Assembly: GCA_050116575.1 (NCBI GenBank)
Contig: JASFOJ010000012.1
Location: 1-56,851, forward strand
Reading direction: 5' to 3'
Length of the DNA stretch: 56,851 nt
DNA from: JAKEGK01 sp050116575
GTDB taxonomy: Bacteria; Pseudomonadota; Gammaproteobacteria; SZUA-152
Shown here: in pieces, positions 1 to 8,187 of the stretch
Numbering within the stretch: position 1 is the stretch's first letter
How the letters are laid out: every line of letters starts with the position of its first letter
Program-made: the position numbers and the translations under genes
Notes under the pieces: model-generated
Seen by the model: only the letters and a program-made list of their open reading frames with translations
Databases searched by the model: none
Told to the model about the DNA's origin: nothing

Positions 1-988
1 ATCCCACCGCCAAGCGGCGCGGATTGTTCAACGAGCTTTGATCCACCAGTGCCTGGACTTCGATGAGTATTGGCCGGGTGCCCTCCCATAGCACCAGCAC
101 CACACTGCCGGGCACCGGTTCCTCGCCGCGGCTCAGAAAAATCGCCGAGGGATTTTTCACTTCCTTCAGGCCCTTGTCGGTCATGGCAAACACGCCCAGT
201 TCGTTGACGGGACCAAATCGGTTTTTGGTACCGCGCAAGGTCCGGAATCGGCTGTCATCGGAGCCTTCGAGCATAACGGAACAGTCAATCATGTGCTCGA
301 GCACTTTCGGTCCGGCCAGCGTGCCGTCTTTGGTCACGTGGCCGATAAGAATTAGTATGGTCCCGGTTTGTTTGGCAAAGCGTGTCAGGTAAGCGGCGCT
401 TTCGCGCACCTGCGCCACGCCGCCAGGCGCGGACTGTACGTCGTTGAGATACATTACCTGGATGGAGTCAATGAGCAGGATTTTGGGCTTCAGTTCGTTG
501 GCCGTTGTGCTGATGGACATGACGTCGGTTTCCGCCAGCATTTTGAGATCAGTGGTGGTCAGTCCCAGACGATGAGCCCGCAAAGCGATTTGTTGCAGGG
601 ATTCCTCACCGGTCACATACAGCGCACTCATTTGTTGCGACAAATGACATAGCACCTGTAACAGCAAAGTACTTTTGCCTGCCCCCGGATGGCCGCCAAC
701 CAGGATGGCAGAGCCCTCTACAAAACCGCCCCCCAGCACCCGGTCCAGTTCCAGTGTACCGGAGGCAATGCGTGGCGTTTGTTCCAGCGCCACTTCATTG
801 AGCGACTGCACCCGGGAGCGCTCACCGGCATAGCCTTCAAACCGGGGTTGTTGGCTGGCCTGCTTTTTGGTGCTGATGACAAACTCGGTCAGGGTATTCC
901 AGGCACCGCAATTGTCACACTGGCCCTGCCATTTTGTATAGTCGGCACCGCAATCGTTACAAACATAGGCGGTTTTGCGTTTGGCCAT
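1..988 (-). CDS. radA: DNA repair protein RadA (Sms), 3' end cut by window edge
   Basis: RadA is a RecA-related ATPase that helps process recombination intermediates and branch migration in DNA repair. The visible 329 residues start at the ATG on 988-986 (MAKRKTAYVC). An N-terminal four-cysteine zinc finger is seen at C10, C13, C24 and C27. The Walker A motif GGHPGAGKST follows, encoded around 690, and the RadA-specific KNRFG motif is encoded around 220. The reading frame is still open at base 1 in GTRPILIEVQAL, so about 125 residues of the Lon-like C-terminal domain lie outside the window. It is the last gene of the dnaB-alr-radA run on this strand, separated from alr by about 330 bp. The identity is firm from the finger, P-loop and KNRFG together. 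Confidence 0.97.
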   Translation of the reverse strand, partial: MAKRKTAYVCNDCGADYTKWQGQCDNCGAWNTLTEFVISTKKQASQQPRFEGYAGERSRVQSLNEVALEQTPRIASGTLELDRVLGGGFVEGSAILVGGHPGAGKSTLLLQVLCHLSQQMSALYVTGEESLQQIALRAHRLGLTTTDLKMLAETDVMSISTTANELKPKILLIDSIQVMYLNDVQSAPGGVAQVRESAAYLTRFAKQTGTILILIGHVTKDGTLAGPKVLEHMIDCSVMLEGSDDSRFRTLRGTKNRFGPVNELGVFAMTDKGLKEVKNPSAIFLSRGEEPVPGSVVLVLWEGTRPILIEVQALVDQSSLNNPRRLAVG

Positions 989-1322
989 GGGTGTTAAATG
1001 TAACCTCGTTTTATGTTACCCAAAATAAACAGGTGAGAAATAATCATTTGAATGATCCACCGCTTTCAGGCTTGCCTTACCAATGAATAAGTTCGATCGT
1101 CAATCCGGTATTGACCGCCTGTGCGGCGGGCTCCTGAACAATACCACCCGTTGAAATGGCACTGCGAATTTTAAATTAGAAACACTGCGCGGACCAGTCA
1201 ATTGACAGGTTTGGTTTTTAGATCCGCGCAGCGCACAGCAAAGTGGTAAATCCGAAAAAATGTGTCGCGGGTATGTTTCTATTTTATTGTGAAATGACTT
1301 TACTATGGGCAAACCGCTTGTG
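989..1322. other. alr-radA intergenic region with inverted repeats
   Basis: This 334-bp gap has no convincing gene. It should hold the 3' end of the alr transcript and the radA promoter. A perfect 9-bp inverted repeat (CTGCGCGGA at 1185-1193, TCCGCGCAG at 1223-1231) encloses a second near-palindrome centred on GTCAATTGAC (1197-1206). No T-tract follows either arm, so a terminator role is not demonstrated. An 82-codon open frame on minus (1100-1348) overlaps the end of alr and looks like chance. Confidence 0.5.
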
Positions 1323-2414
1323 CTAGTTCTTCTCCACAAACTTGACACGCTGAGTCACGTGACACAATAGTTCGTAGGCAATCGTACCGGCACTGCGCGC
1401 CACCTCTTCGACCGCCAGCCCTTCGCCCCATAAAATAACGGGATCACCCACCCGGGCCTCCGGTTGTTCGCGCAGATCAACGCAAATCATATCCATGGAT
1501 ACGCGGCCAATTAGCGCAGCGCGTTTGCCGTTAACCAGGACGGGTGTGCCCGAGGGTGCGTGCCGCGGGTAACCATCCCCATAACCAATGGCCACGACCC
1601 CCACAGGCATGTCTTCAGGACAGGCCCATTCGCCCCCATAGCCAATGGCGGAATCCTTCTTCTGAAAATTAACGGCGATCAGCTCACTGCTAAGGGTCAT
1701 TACCGGTTCGAGCTGATGATCAAGACCGGTACCGGTACTAAAGGGCGTTATGCCGTATAACATGATGCCGGGTCTGACAAAATCCATGTGGGTTTCCGGC
1801 CAGCCAACAATGCCGCCGGAATTGGCAATGGATTTCTGCCCTTCCATTCCCTGCGTCACCTGCTCAAACAGTTTCACCTGCATTTTGGTAACAATATCCT
1901 TGGGGTTGTCGGCGTTGGCAAGATGTGTCATCAAATACACTTCCTTGACCAGGGACACCGCCTGCAGACGTTGCCAGATAATGGGCACGATATCGGGCGG
2001 AAATCCCAGCCGGTGCATGCCGGTATCGATCTTCAGCCAGACATTAATGCGAGAGGCGGCCGCCGAGGCGCCGCGGGCGTATTCTTCCAGCATTTCCAGT
2101 TGCGATATGTGGTGGATAACCACCTCGACGTTTTGCAATCCCGCTTTACTGAATTCCGAGGCTTCAAATACCCCTTCGAGCAACACAATAGGTTTGCGGA
2201 TACTTTTGTTACGCAAAGACAGGGCTTCGTCGAGGCTGGCAACGCCAAATTTGTCGGCGGCCTCCAGCGCTTTGGCAACGCACAATATACCGTGACCGTA
2301 GCCGTCGGCTTTAATAATGGCAATCGTTTGGGAATTGGGGGCAAACTGCTTAACGCGCTCAAGATTATGGCGCAGGGCCTTGAGGTTAATCGTCGCCGTT
2401 GTCGCGCGACTCAT
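1323..2414 (-). CDS. alr: Alanine racemase, biosynthetic type
   Basis: PLP enzyme that interconverts L- and D-alanine in the cytoplasm, supplying D-Ala for peptidoglycan. It has 363 residues, the usual family length. The PLP lysine is K35 in AIIKADGYGHG. The catalytic tyrosine on the other face is Y259 in AIGYGGEW, and the conserved GRVSMDM segment lies near residue 303. The fold is an N-terminal TIM barrel followed by a C-terminal beta domain. The ATG overlaps the dnaB stop by four bases (ATGA type, 2411-2414), so the two are translationally coupled. The dnaB-alr pairing is common in gammaproteobacteria. Confidence 0.97.
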   Translation of the reverse strand: MSRATTATINLKALRHNLERVKQFAPNSQTIAIIKADGYGHGILCVAKALEAADKFGVASLDEALSLRNKSIRKPIVLLEGVFEASEFSKAGLQNVEVVIHHISQLEMLEEYARGASAAASRINVWLKIDTGMHRLGFPPDIVPIIWQRLQAVSLVKEVYLMTHLANADNPKDIVTKMQVKLFEQVTQGMEGQKSIANSGGIVGWPETHMDFVRPGIMLYGITPFSTGTGLDHQLEPVMTLSSELIAVNFQKKDSAIGYGGEWACPEDMPVGVVAIGYGDGYPRHAPSGTPVLVNGKRAALIGRVSMDMICVDLREQPEARVGDPVILWGEGLAVEEVARSAGTIAYELLCHVTQRVKFVEKN

Positions 2415-3811
2415 GCATATCCTTCGTCTTCGTACATGTTGCTGGCCACATAGTTTTCGAAACGGGTGTATTGGCCGATAAACGTCAGCCTTACCGTGCC
2501 AATGGGGCCGTTACGTTGTTTGCCGATAATAATCTCGGCAATACCCTTATCCGGACTGTCTTCATTGTAGACTTCATCACGGTAAATAAATGTGATCACG
2601 TCAGCATCCTGCTCAATGGCACCGGACTCACGCAGATCGGACATCACCGGGCGTTTGTTGGGACGCTGTTCCAAACTGCGGTTGAGCTGTGACAGTGCAA
2701 TAATGGGAACCTCCAATTCCTTGGCCAGCCCCTTCAACGACCGGGAAATTTCGGAAATCTCGTTGGTCCGGTTTTCCGAACCACGCAATTGCATCAATTG
2801 CAGGTAGTCAATAACAATCAGGCCGAGCCCGTGCTCGCGCATTAAACGCCGCGCCCGCGAGCGCAGCTCGGTGGGCGTCAGTGCCGGGGTATCATCGATA
2901 AACAACGGTGCTTCCGCCAGCTGCCCGACGGCGTGCGTTAAACGTGGCCAATCATCATCGTCCAGTTTACCGGTGCGTACACGGTGCTGGTCGATGCGGC
3001 CAAGGGATGACAGCATACGCATTGCCAACTGTTCACCCGGCATTTCCATACTAAAAACCGCCGTGGGTATCTGCATCTTTACCGCAGCGTGTTCGGCAAT
3101 ATTCATGGCAAACGTGGTTTTCCCCATGGAAGGCCGCCCGGCAACAATCACGAGATCGGACGACTGCAGCCCGGACGTCATCTCGTCGAAATCATTAAAT
3201 CCGGTGGGTACCCCGGTGATAGGATTATCCTGTTGAAACAGCGCGTCAATACGATCGACGGCCTTAACCAGTAGATCCTTGATGGAAACGAATTCCCGGC
3301 GGCCGCGCGCACCTTGCTCGGCAATTTTAAATACCAGTTTTTCGGCGTTGTCCAGCAACTCTTCACTGGTGCGCCCTTCGGTTTCGTAGCAACTGGTGCT
3401 GATGTGATGGCCAACGGAGATTAACTGCCGCAATACCGACCGTTCGCGTACGATCTTGGCATAGGCCAGAATGTTGGCGACGCTGGGCGTATTTTGGGCG
3501 AGCGAACCCAGATAGGCCAAACCACCGGCGGCTTCCAGCAAATTGTTGCTCTCGAGCCATTCAGACAACGTTACCACGTCAAACGGATTAGCCCGGTCCG
3601 CCAGCGTCGATATAGCACGAAATATCAACCGGTGATCGCGGCGATAAAAATCTTCTTCGACGACGATATCGGAAATTTTATCCCACGCCGAATTGTCGAG
3701 CATCAGCCCGCCCAGCACGGACTGCTCCGCCTCAACCGAATGAGGCGCAACCTTGAGAGCTTCCGCGGCAAGGTCAACAGTATTATTGGAGGAAACGGCT
3801 GGTTCTGTCAT
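2411..3811 (-). CDS. dnaB: Replicative DNA helicase DnaB
   Basis: Hexameric 5'-3' helicase that unwinds DNA at the replication fork and recruits DnaG primase. It has 466 residues. The N-terminal helical primase-binding domain starts around HSVEAEQSVLGGLML (residues 24-38). The RecA-like C-terminal domain has Walker A GRPSMGKT at 225-232, a Walker B in LIVIDYLQLM, and the DLRESGAIEQDAD segment typical of DnaB. No intein interrupts the P-loop or the other hot spots. The spacing before the ATG holds only a weak ribosome-binding site. It is followed directly by alr with a 4-bp overlap. Upstream lies an unusually long gene-free region before rplI. Confidence 0.98.
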   Translation of the reverse strand: MTEPAVSSNNTVDLAAEALKVAPHSVEAEQSVLGGLMLDNSAWDKISDIVVEEDFYRRDHRLIFRAISTLADRANPFDVVTLSEWLESNNLLEAAGGLAYLGSLAQNTPSVANILAYAKIVRERSVLRQLISVGHHISTSCYETEGRTSEELLDNAEKLVFKIAEQGARGRREFVSIKDLLVKAVDRIDALFQQDNPITGVPTGFNDFDEMTSGLQSSDLVIVAGRPSMGKTTFAMNIAEHAAVKMQIPTAVFSMEMPGEQLAMRMLSSLGRIDQHRVRTGKLDDDDWPRLTHAVGQLAEAPLFIDDTPALTPTELRSRARRLMREHGLGLIVIDYLQLMQLRGSENRTNEISEISRSLKGLAKELEVPIIALSQLNRSLEQRPNKRPVMSDLRESGAIEQDADVITFIYRDEVYNEDSPDKGIAEIIIGKQRNGPIGTVRLTFIGQYTRFENYVASNMYEDEGYA

Positions 3812-4708
3812 ATTTCTTACAGCGTTTTAGTTTTTCTAAGAATCAGTTAAATACAACACCGGATCAATACAACGATAAATCCATACATATTCATCGGGTT
3901 TATACTCAGCCAATCTCACATTTACCCGTTCATTCGCGCTTTAATGTCACAGACCGGCACCCGAATGATGCGTTTGCAGGTTAATGTTTAATCGTTGGAA
4001 AATTTTACACTGTTACAATATCGCAATGTATACTCGAATTGGTTGCATACACACATTGCCTGTTGGCTTTCAGTATAAAGCTAAAACCTATTCAATTTAA
4101 TGGTTTTAAGTCAGGTGTTACAAAATTATTACAGCACAGGAAAGAATAGCAAATCTACTTTACTTTGTGATGCACTAACAACAAAAATTTTTAAAAATAT
4201 TTTGCACAAGGTACTTGCAAAGAAATGATCATAAGGATAGCCGGCCAAGCTGATATGTAATTTAGATTGGAAATCTAGCTGGCTGTAAAACCTAGTGTTT
4301 CAATGGTCGCTAATAAAGGAATGAAATAAATGTGATCAACACGAATTGATTTTATTAATCATGGTCCGGATTACGCAAACATACCAATATCGCGCCCGCC
4401 TCGAATCGCAGCGACCTTACTTGACAAAACCCTCTTGACACTACCCTGTCCGCATCACAATTGTGTTATCGATTGTGGTTGTTAACTAGCGTTAGATACG
4501 GATAGTTGATAACGGTATAGATGCCGCCTGCCGCATTTTCGCTGCTTTTCTTGCTGTTTTTTTATTGCGTTTCGTTGGCTAACGAATATCAAATATTGGT
4601 TGCTAATTAATCGTCGTTGCCTGTCTAGCACGTTTAACGCAATGAAACGGTCGGTGGCTATGTATTCCAGGTGTTCAACGGGCCAATTTTACTTGGCCCG
4701 GTCAACCA
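3812..4708. other. Gene-free AT-rich region between rplI and dnaB
   Basis: About 0.9 kb with no open frame I would call a gene on either strand. It is more AT-rich than its neighbours. It must carry the end of the ribosomal-protein transcript and the dnaB promoter. Visible items are a palindrome CACAATTGTG (4456-4465), an imperfect inverted repeat around 4238-4284 (AGCC..AGCT / AGCTGGCT), and the hairpin just 3' of rplI listed separately. I see no tRNA, terminal repeats or transposase remnant. Confidence 0.6.
4679..4700 (-). terminator. Hairpin 3' of rplI
   Basis: A perfect 8-bp stem (CGGGCCAA / TTGGCCCG) with a 6-base loop begins 8 bases after the rplI stop. There is no U-run after it in the direction of transcription. 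It may be a weak or Rho-assisted terminator, or a 3'-end stabiliser, for the rpsF-rpsR-DUF2232-rplI transcript. Confidence 0.5.
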
Positions 4709-5155
4709 TTATTCCGCGGCAACGTTAATATTTATTTCGGCCACCACATCACTATGCAATTCGACCTCAATGGCGTAATCACCAATCTGGCGAATGGGGC
4801 CCGTGGGCAACCGAATTTCACGCTTCTCTACAGGAACCCCGGCATCGGTAATGGCCTGGGCAATGTCCGTTGTTCCCACGGAACCGAACAATTTACCTTC
4901 GTCACCGGCTTTGCGGGTAAGGGAAATACTCAGATTGCTGATAGCGTCTTTACGCGCCTCAGCGGTAGCCTGTTTTTCCGCGGCGATGCGTTCCAGTTCC
5001 GCGCGGCGGGCTTCGAATTTTTCCACGTTCTCCGGCGTAGCCGGCACCGCTTTGCCCTGGGGGATCAGAAAATTGCGACCGTAGCCGGCCTTAACTCTGA
5101 CGCTTTCACCCAAATCACCCAGGTTGGCGATCTTTTCCAATAAAATAACATTCAT
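4709..5155 (-). CDS. rplI: 50S ribosomal protein L9
   Basis: Large-subunit protein bL9, which binds 23S rRNA near the L1 stalk. It has 148 residues, the normal length. The N-terminal signature MNVILLEKIANLGDLGE and VKAGYGRNFLIP are intact. They are followed by the long connecting helix (about 42-75) and the C-terminal RNA-binding domain. It is the last gene of the rpsF-rpsR-DUF2232-rplI operon. A GGAGAGAT-like ribosome-binding site precedes the ATG, and a hairpin lies just after the stop. Confidence 0.98.
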   Translation of the reverse strand: MNVILLEKIANLGDLGESVRVKAGYGRNFLIPQGKAVPATPENVEKFEARRAELERIAAEKQATAEARKDAISNLSISLTRKAGDEGKLFGSVGTTDIAQAITDAGVPVEKREIRLPTGPIRQIGDYAIEVELHSDVVAEININVAAE

Positions 5156-5261
5156 CGTTATCTCTCCACTATTTTGATACAGAATTTCTGTTTATTACTA
5201 AATCTTGTCACATTTGATTTTTCTGTTAATCAAAAAAAATTTTTTACCGGTTAATTAATTC

Positions 5262-6164
5262 TCAAACAGTTTTGTTGACTCGCTTTCTGAAATCCATCCA
5301 CGTATCGATATAGCCTGTGACGGCGACCAGTTGCGGTACCGTCACCACCAGCACGTACAAACCTACCAGCCAGGCCCAATGCAGACCTTTCTGCGCCACC
5401 ATGGAATGTACAACAGCAATGCCCTGCAGCACGTATACCATCATGACCACCATTAAAATATCCTTACTGACAATACCGATGGTGCTGTTGGGTAGCAGGG
5501 CCAGGCTTGCTATGACCAGCGCAAAAACTGCGTATTGTTTGCCGAACTGCAGGCTGTGAAATTCCTGCCCGAACCCACCGGGGTTGTACAACATCGCCTG
5601 CCAGGCACGTGCTATGAACATCGCCAGTACAACATTCAACAAGAACGCCATCGTGACAAAACCCGTCATGATACTGGCCCAGGTCTCGAGGTTTTGCTCA
5701 AACACCATCTTTTGGTCGGCCATCATCGATTCCGTCGCCGACGCGAACAACTCATCAAAGTGAGCTTGCCACCAGGTAACCGGATCACCAACCATCAGGT
5801 GAAACAGAACAATCACCACCATACCGACGCCGGTAAGCGCCATAATAGCCATCGGCAGCGAGCGCGTGAAACGCAGTAAAGTGCTTGCCATCCACGTTAA
5901 CAGCAACAACAAAATCAGCGAACCAATGGCCGGTATAGCAAATGCCGTATTGGCAACCAGCATTGTCATCGCCAGCGCCGCCAGGCTGCTGCTGGTCACC
6001 AGTAACATGCCCGGTGAAGGCCCAAGGCGTTGCGTCACCAATCCCACAGCCGCTGCGCTAACAACACTCAACAGTGGAAAAATCAGCGATAAAATAGCAA
6101 AGCCCGTCGTAAACCCGATCGCCTGGGCCCGCCCCCGCATAATATATGCCGCCAGTGCTTTCAT
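5262..6164 (-). CDS. DUF2232 integral membrane protein (YybS-like)
   Basis: A 300-residue, very hydrophobic protein with roughly eight predicted membrane-spanning stretches, for example IGFTTGFAILSLIFPLLS near the start and LVGLYVLVVTVPQLVAVTGY near the end. It matches the DUF2232 family, which sits between rpsR and rplI in many gamma- and betaproteobacteria. The molecular function is unknown. It starts about 80 bp after rpsR and is followed by rplI after about 100 bp, so it is probably cotranscribed with the ribosomal proteins. The residue range 128-160, between membrane segments, is acidic and polar. The family call rests on context plus the hydrophobic profile. Confidence 0.85.
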   Translation of the reverse strand: MKALAAYIMRGRAQAIGFTTGFAILSLIFPLLSVVSAAAVGLVTQRLGPSPGMLLVTSSSLAALAMTMLVANTAFAIPAIGSLILLLLLTWMASTLLRFTRSLPMAIMALTGVGMVVIVLFHLMVGDPVTWWQAHFDELFASATESMMADQKMVFEQNLETWASIMTGFVTMAFLLNVVLAMFIARAWQAMLYNPGGFGQEFHSLQFGKQYAVFALVIASLALLPNSTIGIVSKDILMVVMMVYVLQGIAVVHSMVAQKGLHWAWLVGLYVLVVTVPQLVAVTGYIDTWMDFRKRVNKTV

Positions 6165-6247
6165 TTTAATGTTATAAAATCGTATTGAATCACATCACCC
6201 TCGCGAGGCGATGTCTTCGTCGATTATTGCTGAACTGGTGGAATGAA

Positions 6248-6475
6248 TTATTTATGCGAATCGGTATAAGGCAACAAGGCCAGCGCCCGGGCTCGCTTAA
6301 TGGCTCTCGCCAACTGGCGCTGATAACGTGCATTGGTGCCGGTAATCCGGCTCGGCACGATCTTGCCGGTTTCGGTGATATAAGCCTTGAGTGTCTGCAA
6401 GTCTTTGTAATCTATTTCCTTAACGCCTTCAGCGGTAAAGCGGCAATATTTTCTACGACGAAACATGCGTGACAT
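6248..6475 (-). CDS. rpsR: 30S ribosomal protein S18
   Basis: Small-subunit protein bS18, partner of S6 on the platform. It has 75 residues, the normal length. The core RRKYCRFTAEGVKEIDYKD and SRITGTNARYQRQLARAIKRAR is characteristic. The frame is open much further upstream, but the ATG on 6475-6473 is chosen because GAGAGGA lies five bases before it and family members begin MxRxFRRRKYC. A second in-frame ATG (6466) is less well placed. RimI, the enzyme that acetylates the N-terminus of S18, is also encoded in this window at 29.3 kb. The gene follows rpsF by 58 bp. Confidence 0.97.
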   Translation of the reverse strand: MSRMFRRRKYCRFTAEGVKEIDYKDLQTLKAYITETGKIVPSRITGTNARYQRQLARAIKRARALALLPYTDSHK

Positions 6476-6533
6476 AACATCCTCTCTATCAATTGTGTTG
6501 GGTCGTTCTATAAAACGTTGGTTACCGGATTGC

Positions 6534-6950
6534 TCAAGCTTCCGCGGCAGCCTCGTTACTGCTTTTCTCAGCCGATTTGTCGTCCGTGTCGTCACGGCGA
6601 CTGGAATCGTCGGAGGACTCGTCGCGATCCTCTTTTTGTTTGGCCAACGGCGAGGGTTCGGTAACCGCTTCCTTGCGCACCAGGAACATATCGCGAATAA
6701 CTGCGTCATTAAACCGAAACGCGTTTTTCAGCTCGTCAAAGGTAGCGAGGTCACATTCGATATTCATAAGGATGTAATGTGCTTTGTGCACTTTATTGAT
6801 GGGATAGGCGAGTTGGCGGCGTCCCCAGTCTTCAAAACGATGAATCTTGCCGCCGGATGATTCAATCATCGAGCGGTATTTTTCCGTCATCGCGGGTACT
6901 TGTTCGCTCTGGTCAGGATGGACCAGAAACACGACTTCATAGTGTCTCAT
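6534..6950 (-). CDS. rpsF: 30S ribosomal protein S6
   Basis: Small-subunit protein bS6, which pairs with S18. It has 138 residues from the ATG at 6950 (MRHYEVVFLVHPDQSEQVP). The open frame extends 17 codons further, but GAGGAG seven bases before 6950 decides the start. Residues 1-97 are the ferredoxin-like fold with WGRRQLAYPINKVHKAHY. The last 40 or so residues form an unstructured tail rich in Asp, Glu, Ser and Lys. Many S6 proteins have such an acidic tail, and in E. coli it is the substrate of RimK. It is the first gene of the ribosomal-protein operon, with a candidate promoter at 7025-7054. Confidence 0.97.
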   Translation of the reverse strand: MRHYEVVFLVHPDQSEQVPAMTEKYRSMIESSGGKIHRFEDWGRRQLAYPINKVHKAHYILMNIECDLATFDELKNAFRFNDAVIRDMFLVRKEAVTEPSPLAKQKEDRDESSDDSSRRDDTDDKSAEKSSNEAAAEA

Positions 6951-7024
6951 GTAGTGCTCCTCAAGGGTTAAACAGCCACCCGCGCGTTGGCGGTGCGGCA
7001 AGGAGTTAATGTAGAAAGGCGGCG

Positions 7025-7054
7025 ATTTTACTGTAATTTACTGATTTTTGTCCA
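7025..7054 (-). promoter_or_regulatory. Candidate sigma-70 promoter of rpsF operon
   Basis: Read on minus, TGGACA (7054-7049) is followed after 18 bases by TAAAAT (7030-7025), about 75 bp before the rpsF start. The match is good but was assigned by eye only. Confidence 0.5.
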
Positions 7055-7145
7055 GATGAATTCGCCGCCGTCGCAGTACGGGAGACAAAAATATCGAAAC
7101 CCAAGTGATAACTGATTGATTATATTGAGGAAAAAACAACAGGTG

Positions 7146-7904
7146 TCAGCCAGGCCGATATTTCGATAAACGCTGGCGTACCGCTTCATACAGGCACACC
7201 CCCGTCGCAACCGACACGTTCAGGCTTTCGACACTGCCCTGCATGGGCAGACGCACCAGGTAGTCACACACCTCCTTCGTGAGACGCCGCAAGCCGGAAC
7301 CTTCGCCACCCATGACCAACGCGATGGATCCGGTCAGATCCAACTCGTACAGGCTCTGTGACGACGTGTCATCGGTACCCACGAACCACACGCCAGCTTC
7401 CTGCATAAGGCGCATGGTACGGCTAAGATTGGTGACACTGATGACCGGTACCGTGAACGCCGCTCCACTGGCTACCTTGACCACGGTCGAAGTGAGTGAC
7501 ACGGAACGGTCCTTGGGAATAATGACGGCATCCACACCCGTCGCGTCAGCGGTGCGCAGGCAGGCGCCGAGGTTGTGAGGATCCTGCAGACCGTCCAGCA
7601 CCAGGAACAACAACGGTTGATCCGGACGCTCCAACATCGCACCCAGCGCGCCCTCGTCGCGCGGTTTAGCCGGTGCGCATCGTGCAACGGTGCCCTGATG
7701 CTTACCGCCGCCGGCGCACCGGTCCAGTTGGTCGCGATCGGTGAAGGTAATGGAAATCCCCTTTTGTTTGGCCTGCGCCACCAGTTCCTGGATACGTTTG
7801 TCCTGGCGTTTATTATCGACGAGCAGTTCCTTAACGGCGCCGGGATTGGCTTTAAGCAGTGACGCGACTGCGTGCAGACCGAAGATATGCTGGAAATCAC
7901 TCAT
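7146..7904 (-). CDS. rlmB: 23S rRNA (guanosine-2251-2'-O)-methyltransferase RlmB
   Basis: SPOUT-class enzyme that uses S-adenosylmethionine to methylate the ribose of G2251 in the 23S rRNA P loop. It has 252 residues. The N-terminal substrate-binding domain starts FGLHAVASLLKANPGAVKEL. The trefoil-knot motifs are LDGLQDPHNLGACLRTADATG, ALVMGGEGSGLRRL and PMQGSVESLNVSVATG. It follows rnr on the same strand, but a 210-bp repeat element fills most of the gap between the two. The rnr-rlmB pair is conserved in gammaproteobacteria. Confidence 0.97.
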   Translation of the reverse strand: MSDFQHIFGLHAVASLLKANPGAVKELLVDNKRQDKRIQELVAQAKQKGISITFTDRDQLDRCAGGGKHQGTVARCAPAKPRDEGALGAMLERPDQPLLFLVLDGLQDPHNLGACLRTADATGVDAVIIPKDRSVSLTSTVVKVASGAAFTVPVISVTNLSRTMRLMQEAGVWFVGTDDTSSQSLYELDLTGSIALVMGGEGSGLRRLTKEVCDYLVRLPMQGSVESLNVSVATGVCLYEAVRQRLSKYRPG

Positions 7905-7968
7905 GATAATATTGCTAAACGTGCCTCAACCAGGAATCCGGTGCGCTAATCGATTTGCCGTATATTTC

Positions 7969-8178
7969 AACGCAAAGGCGCCAGGACGCAAAGATAAAAG
8001 AAAATACTGAATTAACGTTAATGGTGGAACAATCCTCATACTTTTCTTTTCAATCCATGGCGCAACAGTCACATAACATGCCCCGGTCATGCAGAAAATT
8101 ATTGGCGGGAATCTATTTCTACTCATAGCAGGATGTAGACCCTTATCCATACACTTTGCGTCTTGGCGTCTTTGCGTT
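7969..8178. repeat. MITE-like element, copy 1 (25-bp terminal inverted repeats)
   Basis: The ends are a 25-bp inverted repeat with 23 matches (7969-7993 and 8154-8178). Each arm itself contains two CGCAAAG-type subrepeats. The element spans 210 bp, has no coding frame of its own, and ends nine bases after the rnr stop. A related, partly degraded copy lies at 48035-48179. Dispersed GCAAAG/CTTTGCG repeats of this kind are common non-autonomous elements in environmental proteobacteria. Mobility is inferred. Confidence 0.75.
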
Positions 8179-8187
8179 TACAACAAT

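Noticed and set aside
1788..2453. Open frame of 221 codons on plus across alr
   Set aside because: Shadow of alr; histidine- and glycine-rich translation without domain features or ribosome-binding site.
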